64,000 bases of DNA. Origin: Novosphingobium sp. Leaf2. Its GTDB lineage: Bacteria > Pseudomonadota > Alphaproteobacteria > Sphingomonadales > Sphingomonadaceae. Below, piece after piece: positions 18,667-26,401 of the stretch; position 1 is the stretch's first letter, and each line of letters begins with the position of its first letter. Location of the stretch: NCBI RefSeq assembly GCF_001421325.1, contig NZ_LMJY01000019.1, positions 155,580 to 219,579 of the forward strand, written 5' to 3'. The notes under the pieces are model-generated. The model saw only the letters and a program-made list of their open reading frames with translations, was not told where the DNA came from and ran no database searches. The position numbers and the translations under genes were made by a program.

Positions 18667-19502
18667 AGGCCCAGTTTCGCCAGCTTGGTGTACGCTGCGC
18701 GGACGTGGCCGGGCGCCGACTTGCCGCCAGCTCCGAACGCAGCCTCCAGCGTGTCGGACATCGAGCGCCTTGCGACCGGTGATGGAGATGCGGGCAAACC
18801 TGCGTTGAATTCGCGCGCGATCGGGCCGGACGACTGCCAGGCGGCGGGATCGTAGGCGATGCGCGGACCGCTCGTGGCGATGGCGGCGTCACCTTCCATC
18901 GCGCCGGCCACTTTGTCACGCATCAGCGCCATCACCCCGCCCACGGAGCGCGCCGCGCCGCCGGCATAGAAGATCGAACGATTGGCAGCGGCGGCCTTGG
19001 GCAGCAGCGCGGCGGCGCTTTGCGTGGGATCGGTGGCCAGCGCTTCAAGGAGCTGGCCGGCACCCGCCGAACCCAGGAAGTGCGCGAGGTACAGTTCAGC
19101 CGCATCGGGTGTCCGGCCCAGCCGGGCGGACAAGTCAGCGCGGTTGTCCGCCGCCAGTTCGCCCGCCATCAGCGCCGCTACTTGCGGATCGTAGCGCAGC
19201 GCCATCACTTGCGCGCGGCCCCCGGCGCTGCCGATCGCATCGTTTACCCAGGCCATCCCGTGCTCGGCGCCGTGGCGGCCCATCGTGTTCAGCCAGGTGC
19301 CGGAGGTGAACTGGTACAGTCCCGCCGCGCTGGAGGTGGCCGCGCGCGCGCCGGGATCGAGGCTCGATTCCAGCTTCGCCTGCGCCAGCAGATAATCGAA
19401 GTCCACGCCCGTGGCCTCCGCGGCACGGGCGATGGCATCGCGCACCTGCGTCCCTGCTTGTGCAAGCGTGCCGACCCCGGCCAGACCTTGTCCATCGCTC
19501 AA
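18663..19502 (-). CDS. Lytic transglycosylase (flagellar operon)
   Basis: A 279-residue protein with an SLT-type transglycosylase domain. The catalytic glutamate lies in AQAKLESSLDP and the following motif is AGLYQFTSGTWL. I place the start at TTG 19502 because GGGAG is nine bases upstream; another TTG at 19547 would add 15 unlikely residues. No signal peptide is seen, which fits export through the flagellar apparatus. The FlgJ-type protein in this locus has only the rod-binding part, so this enzyme probably supplies the wall-cutting activity that lets the rod cross the peptidoglycan. Confidence 0.85.
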   Translation of the reverse strand: MSDGQGLAGVGTLAQAGTQVRDAIARAAEATGVDFDYLLAQAKLESSLDPGARAATSSAAGLYQFTSGTWLNTMGRHGAEHGMAWVNDAIGSAGGRAQVMALRYDPQVAALMAGELAADNRADLSARLGRTPDAAELYLAHFLGSAGAGQLLEALATDPTQSAAALLPKAAAANRSIFYAGGAARSVGGVMALMRDKVAGAMEGDAAIATSGPRIAYDPAAWQSSGPIAREFNAGLPASPSPVARRSMSDTLEAAFGAGGKSAPGHVRAAYTKLAKLGL

Positions 19503-19599
19503 AATGGGATACTCCCGGCAAAACAATCTACCGGGGCTTTTCAGCAAGAGCCGTGCCAGACGCTTGCGGGCCGGGTCGCCCCCGGCCTGTGCGCGAATG

Positions 19600-19968
19600 T
19601 CAGCCCCGGCCCGCGCCCATCGCGTACCCGGCCGGGATGCGGTATAGTTGCGCGCTGCCGGTCAGCGCGTTGAGCCGGCGCGATACGTTGGCGGCCACGA
19701 TATTGCGCACTTGCCGGTTCACTTCGTTCAGCCGCCGCGCGGCATCCAGCATGCCCCGGCATTCCTCGTCCAGCTGCCCCGCACCCAGCCCTTCGCCCAC
19801 CTCGTCCAGGGTTCCGCACAGGCGATCCTTGTCGCGCGTGGTGCCAACGATCGCGTCAAGGTCCAGCCCGGCAAGCGCCTGCCGCTCCGCCTCCAGCACG
19901 GCAAGCATCTGCCGCAGGGCATCATGCACGGCGGCGGGCGAGGCATTGGGCAAGGCGTTGGCGGTCAT
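19600..19968 (-). CDS. flgN: FlgN-like flagellar chaperone
   Basis: A 122-residue helical protein of the FlgN/FlgK-FlgL chaperone type: long amphipathic helices (VHDALRQMLAVLEAERQALAGLDL) and a C-terminal QVRNIVAANVSRRLNALTG segment. FlgN keeps the hook-junction proteins FlgK and FlgL ready for export. Its ATG shares one base with the flgM stop (TGATG), as in many flagellar operons where flgM and flgN are paired. Sequence conservation in this family is weak, so context carries part of the call. Confidence 0.8.
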   Translation of the reverse strand: MTANALPNASPAAVHDALRQMLAVLEAERQALAGLDLDAIVGTTRDKDRLCGTLDEVGEGLGAGQLDEECRGMLDAARRLNEVNRQVRNIVAANVSRRLNALTGSAQLYRIPAGYAMGAGRG

Positions 19969-20270
19969 CAGCGTGCAGTCCTCAAAAGCATGCCGGCAGC
20001 GATCATTGCATCGGCGATCTTGGCAGGCAGGACGGGATATGTCCCTGATTCCACCGCCTTGCGGATCAGCGCCACCCGGTCGGTATCGACCGGCGCTTCA
20101 CCGGCAGACAGCGCCTGCGAGGTTTCGACAGACGGCGTGGCCGAGATCTGCGTGCTGGCGGCGGGCGCGCTGGTGGTGGTCGCGCCCGGCACGGCGGCGG
20201 TGTTGACGCGCGCCAGCCTGCTTTCGATAGCGCCGGGGCGCTGGGTAGAGCCCACTTCGATTGGTGGCAT
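19968..20270 (-). CDS. flgM: Anti-sigma-28 factor FlgM
   Basis: A 100-residue protein. The N-terminal half is low-complexity and likely disordered (VPGATTTSAPAAS); the C-terminal half has the FlgM sigma-binding pattern (VDTDRVALIRKAVESGTYPVLPAKIADAMI). FlgM binds FliA until it is exported after hook completion. The ATG at 20270 has AAGGAG eight bases upstream; the longer frame upstream is rejected. A probable FliA promoter lies 30-60 bases before it, so FlgM would be under FliA control. Confidence 0.88.
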   Translation of the reverse strand: MPPIEVGSTQRPGAIESRLARVNTAAVPGATTTSAPAASTQISATPSVETSQALSAGEAPVDTDRVALIRKAVESGTYPVLPAKIADAMIAAGMLLRTAR

Positions 20271-20301
20271 TGTGCCGCTCCTTGAGAATGTCCTGAACCC
20301 A

Positions 20302-20328
20302 AGAACGGCAAACGCGGCATCGATTAAA
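20302..20328 (-). promoter_or_regulatory. Probable FliA promoter of flgM
   Basis: On the minus strand this reads TTTA, a 15-base spacer, then GCCGTTCT. The same layout precedes flgK and fliD. It resembles the sigma-28 consensus TAAA-N15-GCCGATAA. The predicted transcript start leaves about 25 bases before the flgM ATG, enough for the AAGGAG ribosome site. Confidence 0.6.
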
Positions 20329-20347
20329 GGGCGGCGGCAGTGCCGCA

Positions 20348-20869
20348 TTACGGCAACGGCAGCGAAACCAGGCCGGGCCGTTCGATCCGTGCGCGCATGG
20401 TGTCGTTGCGGCTACCCGACGGCGCGGCTGCGGAGCGCACCTTGATCCAGCCACCGACCGGGCCCGATTCCAGCGCCTCTCCCGGCTGGGATACGGTGAA
20501 CCCCTCACCCGTCACCGCAATCGCGACGGCATCGCCGCGCGTCACCGCAATCTCGACGGCATCGCCGCGCGTCACCGCAATCTCGCCTGCCTGCCCCTGC
20601 CCCGCATTTCGGACGGGCACAAACACGCGCCACCCTCCGGGATCGCCGCATTGCACGACCACACTGTCATGCGCAGGCGTGCGCCAGGACAGCGCGGTGC
20701 CGGTGCGGCAGGGCTGCAAGCGCAGGCGGCGGTCCACCGCGGTGGCGGCGCCCCCCGGCTCACCCACCGCCGCCCCGGTGAACAGCGCGACCTGGCGGTC
20801 TATCGCGTCAAGATCAGCGAAGGCGGCAGACGTCGGGGCGGCAGTAAGGATCAGCAGGCTGGCTAACAT
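20348..20869 (-). CDS. flgA: P-ring assembly chaperone FlgA
   Basis: A 173-residue periplasmic chaperone that helps FlgI form the P ring. It has an N-terminal signal peptide (MLASLLILTAAPTSAAFA) and a C-terminal SAF-like domain ending GEGFTVSQPGEALESGPVGGWIKVR. A ten-residue unit, EIAVTRGDAV, occurs twice in a row and a third, partly diverged copy follows; the DNA shows a 30-base tandem duplication at 20511-20570. Other FlgA proteins have one such strand, so this looks like a recent in-frame expansion. It lies nine bases after the preceding stator-like gene. Confidence 0.88.
   Translation of the reverse strand: MLASLLILTAAPTSAAFADLDAIDRQVALFTGAAVGEPGGAATAVDRRLRLQPCRTGTALSWRTPAHDSVVVQCGDPGGWRVFVPVRNAGQGQAGEIAVTRGDAVEIAVTRGDAVAIAVTGEGFTVSQPGEALESGPVGGWIKVRSAAAPSGSRNDTMRARIERPGLVSLPLP
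20511..20590. repeat. 30-base tandem repeat inside flgA
   Basis: The unit GTCACCGCAATCTCGACGGC plus ATCGCCGCGC is present at 20511-20540 (one base different) and 20541-20570, with a partial third copy from 20571. The unit is a multiple of three and keeps the flgA frame. Confidence 0.9.
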
Positions 20870-20878
20870 TTAGGGACG

Positions 20879-21331
20879 TTACCTTTGCGCGCGTGATGCG
20901 CTTGGCCCGTCATCAGCAAGGCCCGTGCCAGCCTGCGCGCCCGGCACGTCGTAGGCCAGCGCGACCTGCACCGGGCCGGCGCCGGGCTCCACCACGATGC
21001 GCGCCGCGCGCCCGGCTACGCCAGCCTCACCGGCGAGCCGCGCAGCCTGCGCCAGCGCCTCCTCGCGCGCGCCGGGGGATGGCCCATAGCGCGCCGTGAT
21101 CGTCAGCTGCTGGCGCGGATCGCCGGCCTGGCGCGCCAGCCATGTCGCAAGCGCAGGCGCGCCGCTGGATGGCTCGTACACCGCCACCGCTTCCGATCGC
21201 GCGGAGACGCGAGCAGGTGGCGGAGTGTTCGCAGGCGTACGGCCATGCAGGGCCGCCGCGCTCAGCATGAACAAAATGAGCGACAAATCCGCCAGTGAGG
21301 TCTGCCAGCCGAAGCCCTGATTGCGCCTCAT
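20879..21331 (-). CDS. MotB/ExbD-like stator partner without OmpA domain
   Basis: A 150-residue protein with one N-terminal transmembrane helix (TSLADLSLILFMLSAAAL) that carries an aspartate at the position used for proton flow in MotB, ExbD and TolR. The remainder is a small periplasmic domain (about residues 45-135). The OmpA-like peptidoglycan-binding domain of MotB is absent. The ATG at 21331 overlaps the stop of the MotA/ExbB-like gene by four bases, so the two products almost certainly form a pair. A complete motA-motB pair is present elsewhere in the locus. Confidence 0.72.
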   Translation of the reverse strand: MRRNQGFGWQTSLADLSLILFMLSAAALHGRTPANTPPPARVSARSEAVAVYEPSSGAPALATWLARQAGDPRQQLTITARYGPSPGAREEALAQAARLAGEAGVAGRAARIVVEPGAGPVQVALAYDVPGAQAGTGLADDGPSASRAQR

Positions 21332-21996
21332 CGGTGCGGCGCACCATTGGACGGATGCGTGGGGACCGGGTGCCCCGGCAGCGCACCGGCCACCTGCCGT
21401 TCCAGCCATTCCAGCACACGCTGGCGCTCGCGCTCCTCGTGCGCGGCGCGCCGGGCGATCATCCGCGCCAGCGGGGCGAACAGCAGGTTGCCCAGCAGCA
21501 GCCCGTACAGCGTGGTCAGCACCGCCATGGAAATCGCGCCGGTAAAGTCCGCCGCTGCATCAGGGTGTGCCGGCAGGCGGCTCAGGGAAACCAGCGTGCC
21601 GGCCAGGCCGAAAACCGGCGAGAGTTCCGCCGCCTGGTCGAACGTGCGCATCGCCCGGCGGCTCTGACCAAGGCGCCGGCGGCGATGGGCGCTATGCGCG
21701 GCCTGCAACGCTGTGATGGAGCGCGAGCCGATCAGCGCGTCGGTCACATCGTCGAATTCGGCGTCGCCGACGTGGTGGGCCTCGGCGCGGATCACCCCGT
21801 CCTGCTGGATTTCGCGGACCTGCGCGGCCAGTTCTGCGCGCGCCCGGGTGGCGCTGAACTGCGGGCGCGCCAAAGACAACGCCGCCAGCAGCGCGGCGCG
21901 CGTATCGTGCAAACCGCAGCGCAGCACCGTGCCCAGGCACGTGCCGCCGGCGACGATGGCAATGCTCAAGGGATCGAACAAGGTATTGGCGATCAT
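21328..21996 (-). CDS. MotA/TolQ/ExbB-family proton channel protein
   Basis: A 222-residue membrane protein with an N-terminal helix (PLSIAIVAGGTCLGTVL), a cytoplasmic loop, and two C-terminal helices with the MotA/TolQ pattern (LSPVFGLAGTLVSLSRL and AISMAVLTTLYGLLLGNLLFAPLA). AAGGAG precedes the ATG. It heads the minus-strand operon that ends in flhA and fliA. It is shorter than MotA and closer in plan to ExbB/TolQ. The pair may be an alternative stator or may energise another periplasmic task linked to flagella. Confidence 0.82.
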   Translation of the reverse strand: MIANTLFDPLSIAIVAGGTCLGTVLRCGLHDTRAALLAALSLARPQFSATRARAELAAQVREIQQDGVIRAEAHHVGDAEFDDVTDALIGSRSITALQAAHSAHRRRRLGQSRRAMRTFDQAAELSPVFGLAGTLVSLSRLPAHPDAAADFTGAISMAVLTTLYGLLLGNLLFAPLARMIARRAAHEERERQRVLEWLERQVAGALPGHPVPTHPSNGAPHR

Positions 21997-22022
21997 GCGC
22001 TCTACGCTCCTTTTGCACGAGG

Positions 22023-22049
22023 AGAACGGCGGCGGCGCGGCAATTTCAG
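22023..22049 (-). promoter_or_regulatory. Weak FliA-type promoter candidate
   Basis: On the minus strand GCCGTTCT is present 27-34 bases upstream of the stator-like gene start, the same -10-like octamer as at flgM. The matching -35 position reads CTGA instead of TTTA, so this copy is weaker. Confidence 0.35.
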
Positions 22050-22073
22050 GCTAGGGCGCGCATTTGCCGCCGT

Positions 22074-22091
22074 CCGGCAAAGGCTTGCCGG
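22074..22091. promoter_or_regulatory. Inverted repeat, possible activator (enhancer) site
   Basis: CCGGCAA and TTGCCGG flank a four-base centre AGGC. The repeat lies about 55-70 bases upstream of the sigma-54 promoter of flgB, the usual distance for an NtrC-family activator site. The FleQ/FlbD-like protein encoded at 33309 is the natural candidate to bind it. Confidence 0.45.
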
Positions 22092-22143
22092 TTGCACCGG
22101 CTCAGCGCCTTCGCTGGCCCGCCCGGCCCTGCCCCGGCGGCAT

Positions 22144-22161
22144 TTGGCACGCCCCTTGCGA
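22144..22161 (+). promoter_or_regulatory. Sigma-54 promoter of the flgB operon
   Basis: TTGGCACGCCCCTTGCGA matches the sigma-54 consensus (TTGGCACG-N4-TTGCW) almost perfectly: GG at 22146-22147 and GC at 22158-22159, exactly ten bases apart. The expected transcript start is about 22171, shortly before the flgB ATG at 22199. Both rpoN and an NtrC-family activator gene are in the window. Confidence 0.85.
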
Positions 22162-22198
22162 AATACCCGGCACACACGTTTCGGGACACGCAAGACCC

Positions 22199-22546
22199 AT
22201 GTCGCAGGATCTATTCGGAATACACGGCAAGGCGCTGGAGCTGCGATCGCAGCGCATGGGGCTGATCGCTTCCAACATCGCCAATGCCGGCACGCCGGGC
22301 TACAAGGCCAAGGACATCGACTTTGCCGCCGCCATCCGCGCCGCCGACAAGGGCGTGGGTCTGGACAAGGCGGCGGATGCGGCCACGCAGTACCGGGTGC
22401 CGGTGATGCCCTCGCTGGATGGCAACACGGTGGAGCTGCAGAACGAGCAGCTGGCGTTTTCCGAAAACGCGGTCGGCTATTCGGCTACGCTCGATTTCAT
22501 TCGCGGGCGGGTCGATACCGTCAAGCGCGCGCTGCGGGGCGAATGA
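22199..22546 (+). CDS. flgB: Flagellar proximal rod protein FlgB
   Basis: A 115-residue rod protein with the N-terminal rod motif (SQRMGLIASNIANAGTPGYKAKDIDF) shared by axial flagellar proteins. FlgB is the first axial part above the MS ring and FliE. The ATG at 22199 follows the sigma-54 promoter; a longer upstream frame is rejected. It is the first gene of a dense operon flgB-flgC-flgD and onward, and its stop overlaps the flgC start. Confidence 0.93.
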   Translation: MSQDLFGIHGKALELRSQRMGLIASNIANAGTPGYKAKDIDFAAAIRAADKGVGLDKAADAATQYRVPVMPSLDGNTVELQNEQLAFSENAVGYSATLDFIRGRVDTVKRALRGE

Positions 22547-22962
22547 GCATGAGCAGCTCCACCGGCCCCCTCAACCTGTTCGGCGTGGCGCAGCGCGGCA
22601 TGTCCGCGCAGTTGGTGCGCATGAACGCAGCCGCCTCCAACCTTGCCAACGCCGGCTCTGTGTCGGCGACGGAAGAGGGCGCATACAAGCCGATCCGCGC
22701 GGTGTTTTCCGAGGACCTCGACCGCGCCAGCGGCCTGGCCACCGTGTCCGTCTCGGGCGTGGTGCGCGAAAAGGCCGCCGCGGTGCGCCAGCACGATCCC
22801 GACCATCCGCTCGCCGATCCCAACGGCGACGTATGGACCGCTCCCGTCGATGAGAACGCGGAGATGGTCGAGATGCTCGAAGCCTCGCGCCAGTACCAGA
22901 ACATGGTCGAGGCATTGTCTACCGCCAAGCAACTGATGCTCGACACCCTGAGGATGAAATGA
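22543..22962 (+). CDS. flgC: Flagellar proximal rod protein FlgC
   Basis: A 139-residue rod protein with the axial N-terminal motif (LVRMNAAASNLANAGSVSATEEGAYKPIRAVF) and the C-terminal motif ENAEMVEMLEASRQYQNMVEAL. FlgC joins FlgB and FlgF in the proximal rod. The ATG at 22543 overlaps the flgB stop (ATGA); a second ATG at 22549 is equally possible. Its own stop overlaps flgD by four bases. Confidence 0.94.
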   Translation: MSMSSSTGPLNLFGVAQRGMSAQLVRMNAAASNLANAGSVSATEEGAYKPIRAVFSEDLDRASGLATVSVSGVVREKAAAVRQHDPDHPLADPNGDVWTAPVDENAEMVEMLEASRQYQNMVEALSTAKQLMLDTLRMK

Positions 22963-23294
22963 CGATAGCTTCCGTAACCGCCGCAGCCTCGGGCACCAGC
23001 GCCAAGGCAAAGAATTCGCTCGCCGACCTCGATTCCGGCGATTTCATCAAGCTGATGACGGCACAGCTGCAGCAGCAGGACCCCACCAACCCGACCGACA
23101 ACAACGCGATGCTGGCGCAGATGGCGCAATTCTCCTCGCTCGCCAGCACCACCAAGAGCGGCGAGACGCTGCAGAGCATCGCTGACAAGCTGGATTCCGT
23201 GGTGTCGGCGCAGAACGCCACCGCCACCGCCGTCGCCAAGCTGGCCGCCGCCCAGACCTCGACCGCTACCGCCAACCAGACCCCGACCGCCTGA
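22959..23294 (+). CDS. flgD: Hook-capping protein FlgD (short form)
   Basis: A 111-residue protein with the conserved FlgD N-terminal segment (DFIKLMTAQLQQQDPTNPTDNNAMLAQMAQFSSL). FlgD caps the growing hook and guides FlgE addition. The family is often about 220 residues with C-terminal Tudor-like and Ig-like domains; here only the N-terminal part and an Ala/Thr-rich tail exist, with no frameshift. Short forms are known in other alphaproteobacteria, so it is probably functional. Confidence 0.9.
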   Translation: MTIASVTAAASGTSAKAKNSLADLDSGDFIKLMTAQLQQQDPTNPTDNNAMLAQMAQFSSLASTTKSGETLQSIADKLDSVVSAQNATATAVAKLAAAQTSTATANQTPTA

Positions 23295-23317
23295 CCCCCT
23301 CACCGGAGATAATCCAG

Positions 23318-24127
23318 ATGTCCTATTACACCTCGCTCACCGGCCTCAAGAACGCGCAGACCGACCTCAACGTCATCTCGCACAACATCGCCAACGCCGA
23401 GACCAACGGCTTCAAGAAAAGCACCACGCAGTTCGCCGACATCATTTCGTCTTCGGTCGTCACCGATCCGTCGCTGACCGTGGGCATCGGTTCGCGCGTC
23501 GCCAACATCGCGCAGAATTTCACGATGGGCGCGATCGAGCAGACCGGGAATGCGCTTGACCTGACGATCGGCGGCGAAGGCTTCTTCACCACCGTCTCGC
23601 CCACCTCGGGCAGCACCGAATATACCCGCAACGGCGCCTTCAGCGTCGATGGCAACGGCTTCATCAAGAATGCGCAAGGCGCGAGGCTGCAGGTGTTCCC
23701 GCAAGTCAACGGCGTGACGAACACGGCCAGCCGCCAGGATGCACAAGTGCCGGCCACCAACGCCGCCGGATCGCCGTTCGCCAGCGTCACGGTGGATCAG
23801 CAGGGCCAGGTCGTGGCCGGGTATGACGATGGCACCACGCTGACCATCGGCACCGTGGCGCTCGCCAACTTCATCGCGCCCACCGGCCTCAAGCAAGTGG
23901 GCGATTCCAGCTGGAAAGTGTCAGGCAAATCGGGCGCACCCAATTATGGCGCGCCGGGCACGGGCGCATTCGGCGCGCTGGATTCCGGGCAGCTGGAACG
24001 TTCCAACGTCGACATCGCCGAAGAGCTGGTCGATCTGATCAGCGCGCAGCGGTATTTCCAGGCGAACGCCAAGGCGATCGATACCGCCACGCAGATCTCT
24101 CAGACCGTCATCAACCTGCGCACCTGA
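23318..24127 (+). CDS. flgE: Flagellar hook protein FlgE (short form)
   Basis: A 269-residue axial protein with the N-terminal motif (NVISHNIANAETNGFKKSTTQFADII), a central GEGFFTTVSPTSGSTEYTRNG and the C-terminal coiled segment (SNVDIAEELVDLISAQRYFQANAKAI). By gene order it is the hook protein. The classical enterobacterial hook protein is about 400 residues, so the outer domains are much reduced. It could be mistaken for a FlgF/FlgG-type rod protein, but both of those follow it. Confidence 0.88.
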   Translation: MSYYTSLTGLKNAQTDLNVISHNIANAETNGFKKSTTQFADIISSSVVTDPSLTVGIGSRVANIAQNFTMGAIEQTGNALDLTIGGEGFFTTVSPTSGSTEYTRNGAFSVDGNGFIKNAQGARLQVFPQVNGVTNTASRQDAQVPATNAAGSPFASVTVDQQGQVVAGYDDGTTLTIGTVALANFIAPTGLKQVGDSSWKVSGKSGAPNYGAPGTGAFGALDSGQLERSNVDIAEELVDLISAQRYFQANAKAIDTATQISQTVINLRT

Positions 24128-24148
24128 TAACGTGACGGGAGGCTTGGC

Positions 24149-24892
24149 ATGGACCGGCTGATCTACACCGCCGTTTCGGGCATGAACGCCTCGATGAATC
24201 GTGAGCGCGTCATCGCCAGCAACATGGCGAACGCGCAGACCGTGGGCTTCAAGGCGGAAATCCTGCAGGCCACGCCCACCACCCTGGAAGGCCCGCAGCT
24301 GGAAGTGCGCGCGCTGTCCAGCACCGAAGTGACCGGCGCGTCGATGAAGGCGGGCGGGCTGACCAGCACCGGCCAGCCGCTCGACGTGGCGATGCAGGGC
24401 GATGCGATGCTGGCGGTGCAGGCGGCGGACGGGCAGGAAAGCTACACCCGGCGCGGCGACCTGTCGGTCACCGTCACTGGCGTGCTGCAGAACGGCGACG
24501 GGCTGCCGGTGATCGGTAGCTCGGGGCCCATCACCGTCCCGCCCGGCTCCAAGGTAAGCATCGCCCCCGATGGCGGCGTGCTGGCGCAAGACCCCGACAC
24601 GCCCGACCAGCCGCCCCAGGTGCTCGACAAGCTCAAGCTGGTCAGCACCGCCGGCACCCGCATCGCCAAGGATGTGGACGGCCAGTTCCGCGTCCCCAAC
24701 GGCGGAATCCTGCCGGTAAACGAGAATGCTCAGGTGATTCCCGGAAGCCTGGAACAGTCCAACGTCAACCCTTCACAGGTATTGACGGACATGATCGCGG
24801 CGCAGCGGCTTTTCGATATGCGCACCAAGCTGGTCCAGACCGCAGGCCAGCTAGACGAAGCCGGCGCGCGCCTGATGCGCATCGACAGCTGA
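24149..24892 (+). CDS. flgF: Flagellar proximal rod protein FlgF
   Basis: A 247-residue rod protein beginning MDRLIYTAVSGMNASMNRERVIASNMANAQT, the FlgF pattern, with GDAMLAVQAADGQESYTRRGDLSVT in the middle and a C-terminal EQSNVNPSQVLTDMIAAQRLFDMRTKL. It sits between the hook protein and FlgG in the operon, with 21 and 23 bases on either side. Length agrees with the family. Confidence 0.93.
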   Translation: MDRLIYTAVSGMNASMNRERVIASNMANAQTVGFKAEILQATPTTLEGPQLEVRALSSTEVTGASMKAGGLTSTGQPLDVAMQGDAMLAVQAADGQESYTRRGDLSVTVTGVLQNGDGLPVIGSSGPITVPPGSKVSIAPDGGVLAQDPDTPDQPPQVLDKLKLVSTAGTRIAKDVDGQFRVPNGGILPVNENAQVIPGSLEQSNVNPSQVLTDMIAAQRLFDMRTKLVQTAGQLDEAGARLMRIDS

Positions 24893-24915
24893 GCCCACTC
24901 ACAAAGGAATAGCAG

Positions 24916-25704
24916 ATGCCCAGTTCCGCCCTCCAGGTTGCCCGCACCGGGCTTGAGGCACAGGACACGCGCATGCGCGTGATCTCGAACAACCTCGCCA
25001 ACGTCTCGACCACCGCCTTCAAGCGCGACCGCGCCAACTTCGCCACGCTGGCCTACCAGGACGCGCGGGTGGCCGGCGCGCAGTCGTCCACCGAAACCGT
25101 CTACGCCACCGGCCTGAACCTGGGCACCGGCGTTGCCGTGCAGTCCACCACCCGCATGGAATCGCAAGGCTCGTTACAGACCACCGGCAATTCGTTCGAT
25201 CTGGCACTGGACGGCGACGGCTATTTCCAGGTCCAGCTTCCCGGCGGCCAGCTGGCCTATACCCGCGCCGGCAATTTCAGCCGCACCGCCGAAGGCCAGC
25301 TGGTGACCGCCCAGGGCTATCCGGTGCAGCCCGCCATTACCGTGCCCGAAGGCGCCACCTCGGTAACCATTTCCGACGACGGCACCGTATCGGCGCAGCT
25401 GGCTGGTCAGACCGCCCCCAGCCAGCTGGGACAGATCACCATCGCCAGCTTCACCAACCCGGTGGCGCTACAATCGTCGAGCGACAACTTCATGCTGGAA
25501 ACCGCCGCCAGCGGCACCGCGCAGATCGGCGTGGCGGGCGAACAGGGTCGCGGCCACGTGCGCCAGGGCATGCTCGAAGCCTCCAACGTGAATGTGGTGG
25601 AGGAACTGGTCGACATGATCGAGACGCAGCGCGCCTACGAGATCAATTCCAAGATGATCTCGGCGGTGGACGAAATGCTGCGCAACGCGAACCAGACGCT
25701 GTGA
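24916..25704 (+). CDS. flgG: Flagellar distal rod protein FlgG
   Basis: A 262-residue protein that closely follows the FlgG pattern: ARTGLEAQDTRMRVISNNLANVSTTAFKRDRANF at the N terminus, NSFDLALDGDGYFQVQLPGGQLAYTRAGNF in the centre and LEASNVNVVEELVDMIETQRAYEINSKMI at the C terminus. It forms the distal rod that spans the periplasm. The stop overlaps the GTG start of flgH (GTGA). Confidence 0.96.
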   Translation: MPSSALQVARTGLEAQDTRMRVISNNLANVSTTAFKRDRANFATLAYQDARVAGAQSSTETVYATGLNLGTGVAVQSTTRMESQGSLQTTGNSFDLALDGDGYFQVQLPGGQLAYTRAGNFSRTAEGQLVTAQGYPVQPAITVPEGATSVTISDDGTVSAQLAGQTAPSQLGQITIASFTNPVALQSSSDNFMLETAASGTAQIGVAGEQGRGHVRQGMLEASNVNVVEELVDMIETQRAYEINSKMISAVDEMLRNANQTL

Positions 25705-26393
25705 GCACGCGCACGCCGATCCTGATCGCGCTGGGCACGCTGGCAGCCGGTGGGGCGCTGGTCGCCAGCCCCGCGCTGGCAAAGAAGCGCCCGCCCCAGC
25801 CTTCGGGCTTCGAGCCGACCCTGCCGGTCCCGGCAACTGTCGCCCCCGCCGCCGTCACCGGCAGCATCTTCAACATCGCGGCCGGCTACGCCCCGCTATA
25901 CCAGGGCACGCGCGCGGCCCGCATCGGCGATCCGCTGACGATCCTGCTGGTGGAGAACACCACGGCGGCCAAGTCCGTCAGTTCGAAAAGCGGCAAGAAC
26001 GGCTCGGCCTCGATCACCCCGCCCACGCGCGGGCTGGTGTCGAAGCTGCTGAATGCCGATGCGCTGAAGGCGGGCTCCACCTCCTCGTTCAACGGATCGG
26101 GCAACGCGGCGCAGACCAGTTCGCTGGATACGACGCTGTCGGTCACAATCGCCGAAGTGCGTGCCAACGGCACCGCGCTGGTGCGCGGCGAAAAGCGGAT
26201 GCTGATCAGCCAGGGCGACGAATGGGTGCGCTTTTCCGGCATCGTGCGGCTGGCCGACATCGACCAGGAAAACCAGATTTCCTCCGCCCGCGTCGCCGAT
26301 GCCCGCATCGAATACACCGGCAAGGGCGCGCTGCAGACCGCCAGCAAGCAAGGCTGGCTGGGCCGCTTCTTCAACAAAATCTCCCCATTTTGA
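25701..26393 (+). CDS. flgH: Flagellar L-ring protein FlgH
   Basis: A 230-residue protein with a signal peptide (residues about 1-27, ending SPALA) and the FlgH body (RAARIGDPLTILLVENTTAAKSVSSKSGKN ... GIVRLADIDQENQISSARVADARIEYTGKG). It forms the outer-membrane bushing around the rod. FlgH is usually a lipoprotein, yet no cysteine follows the signal peptide, so lipid anchoring in the normal way is not expected. The start is GTG overlapping the flgG stop. Confidence 0.93.
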   Translation: MSTRTPILIALGTLAAGGALVASPALAKKRPPQPSGFEPTLPVPATVAPAAVTGSIFNIAAGYAPLYQGTRAARIGDPLTILLVENTTAAKSVSSKSGKNGSASITPPTRGLVSKLLNADALKAGSTSSFNGSGNAAQTSSLDTTLSVTIAEVRANGTALVRGEKRMLISQGDEWVRFSGIVRLADIDQENQISSARVADARIEYTGKGALQTASKQGWLGRFFNKISPF

Positions 26394-26401
26394 GAACCGC
26401 G

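Noticed and set aside
23318..24127. Reading flgE as a rod protein
   Set aside because: FlgF and FlgG follow with their own clear signatures, and gene order flgD-flgE is standard.
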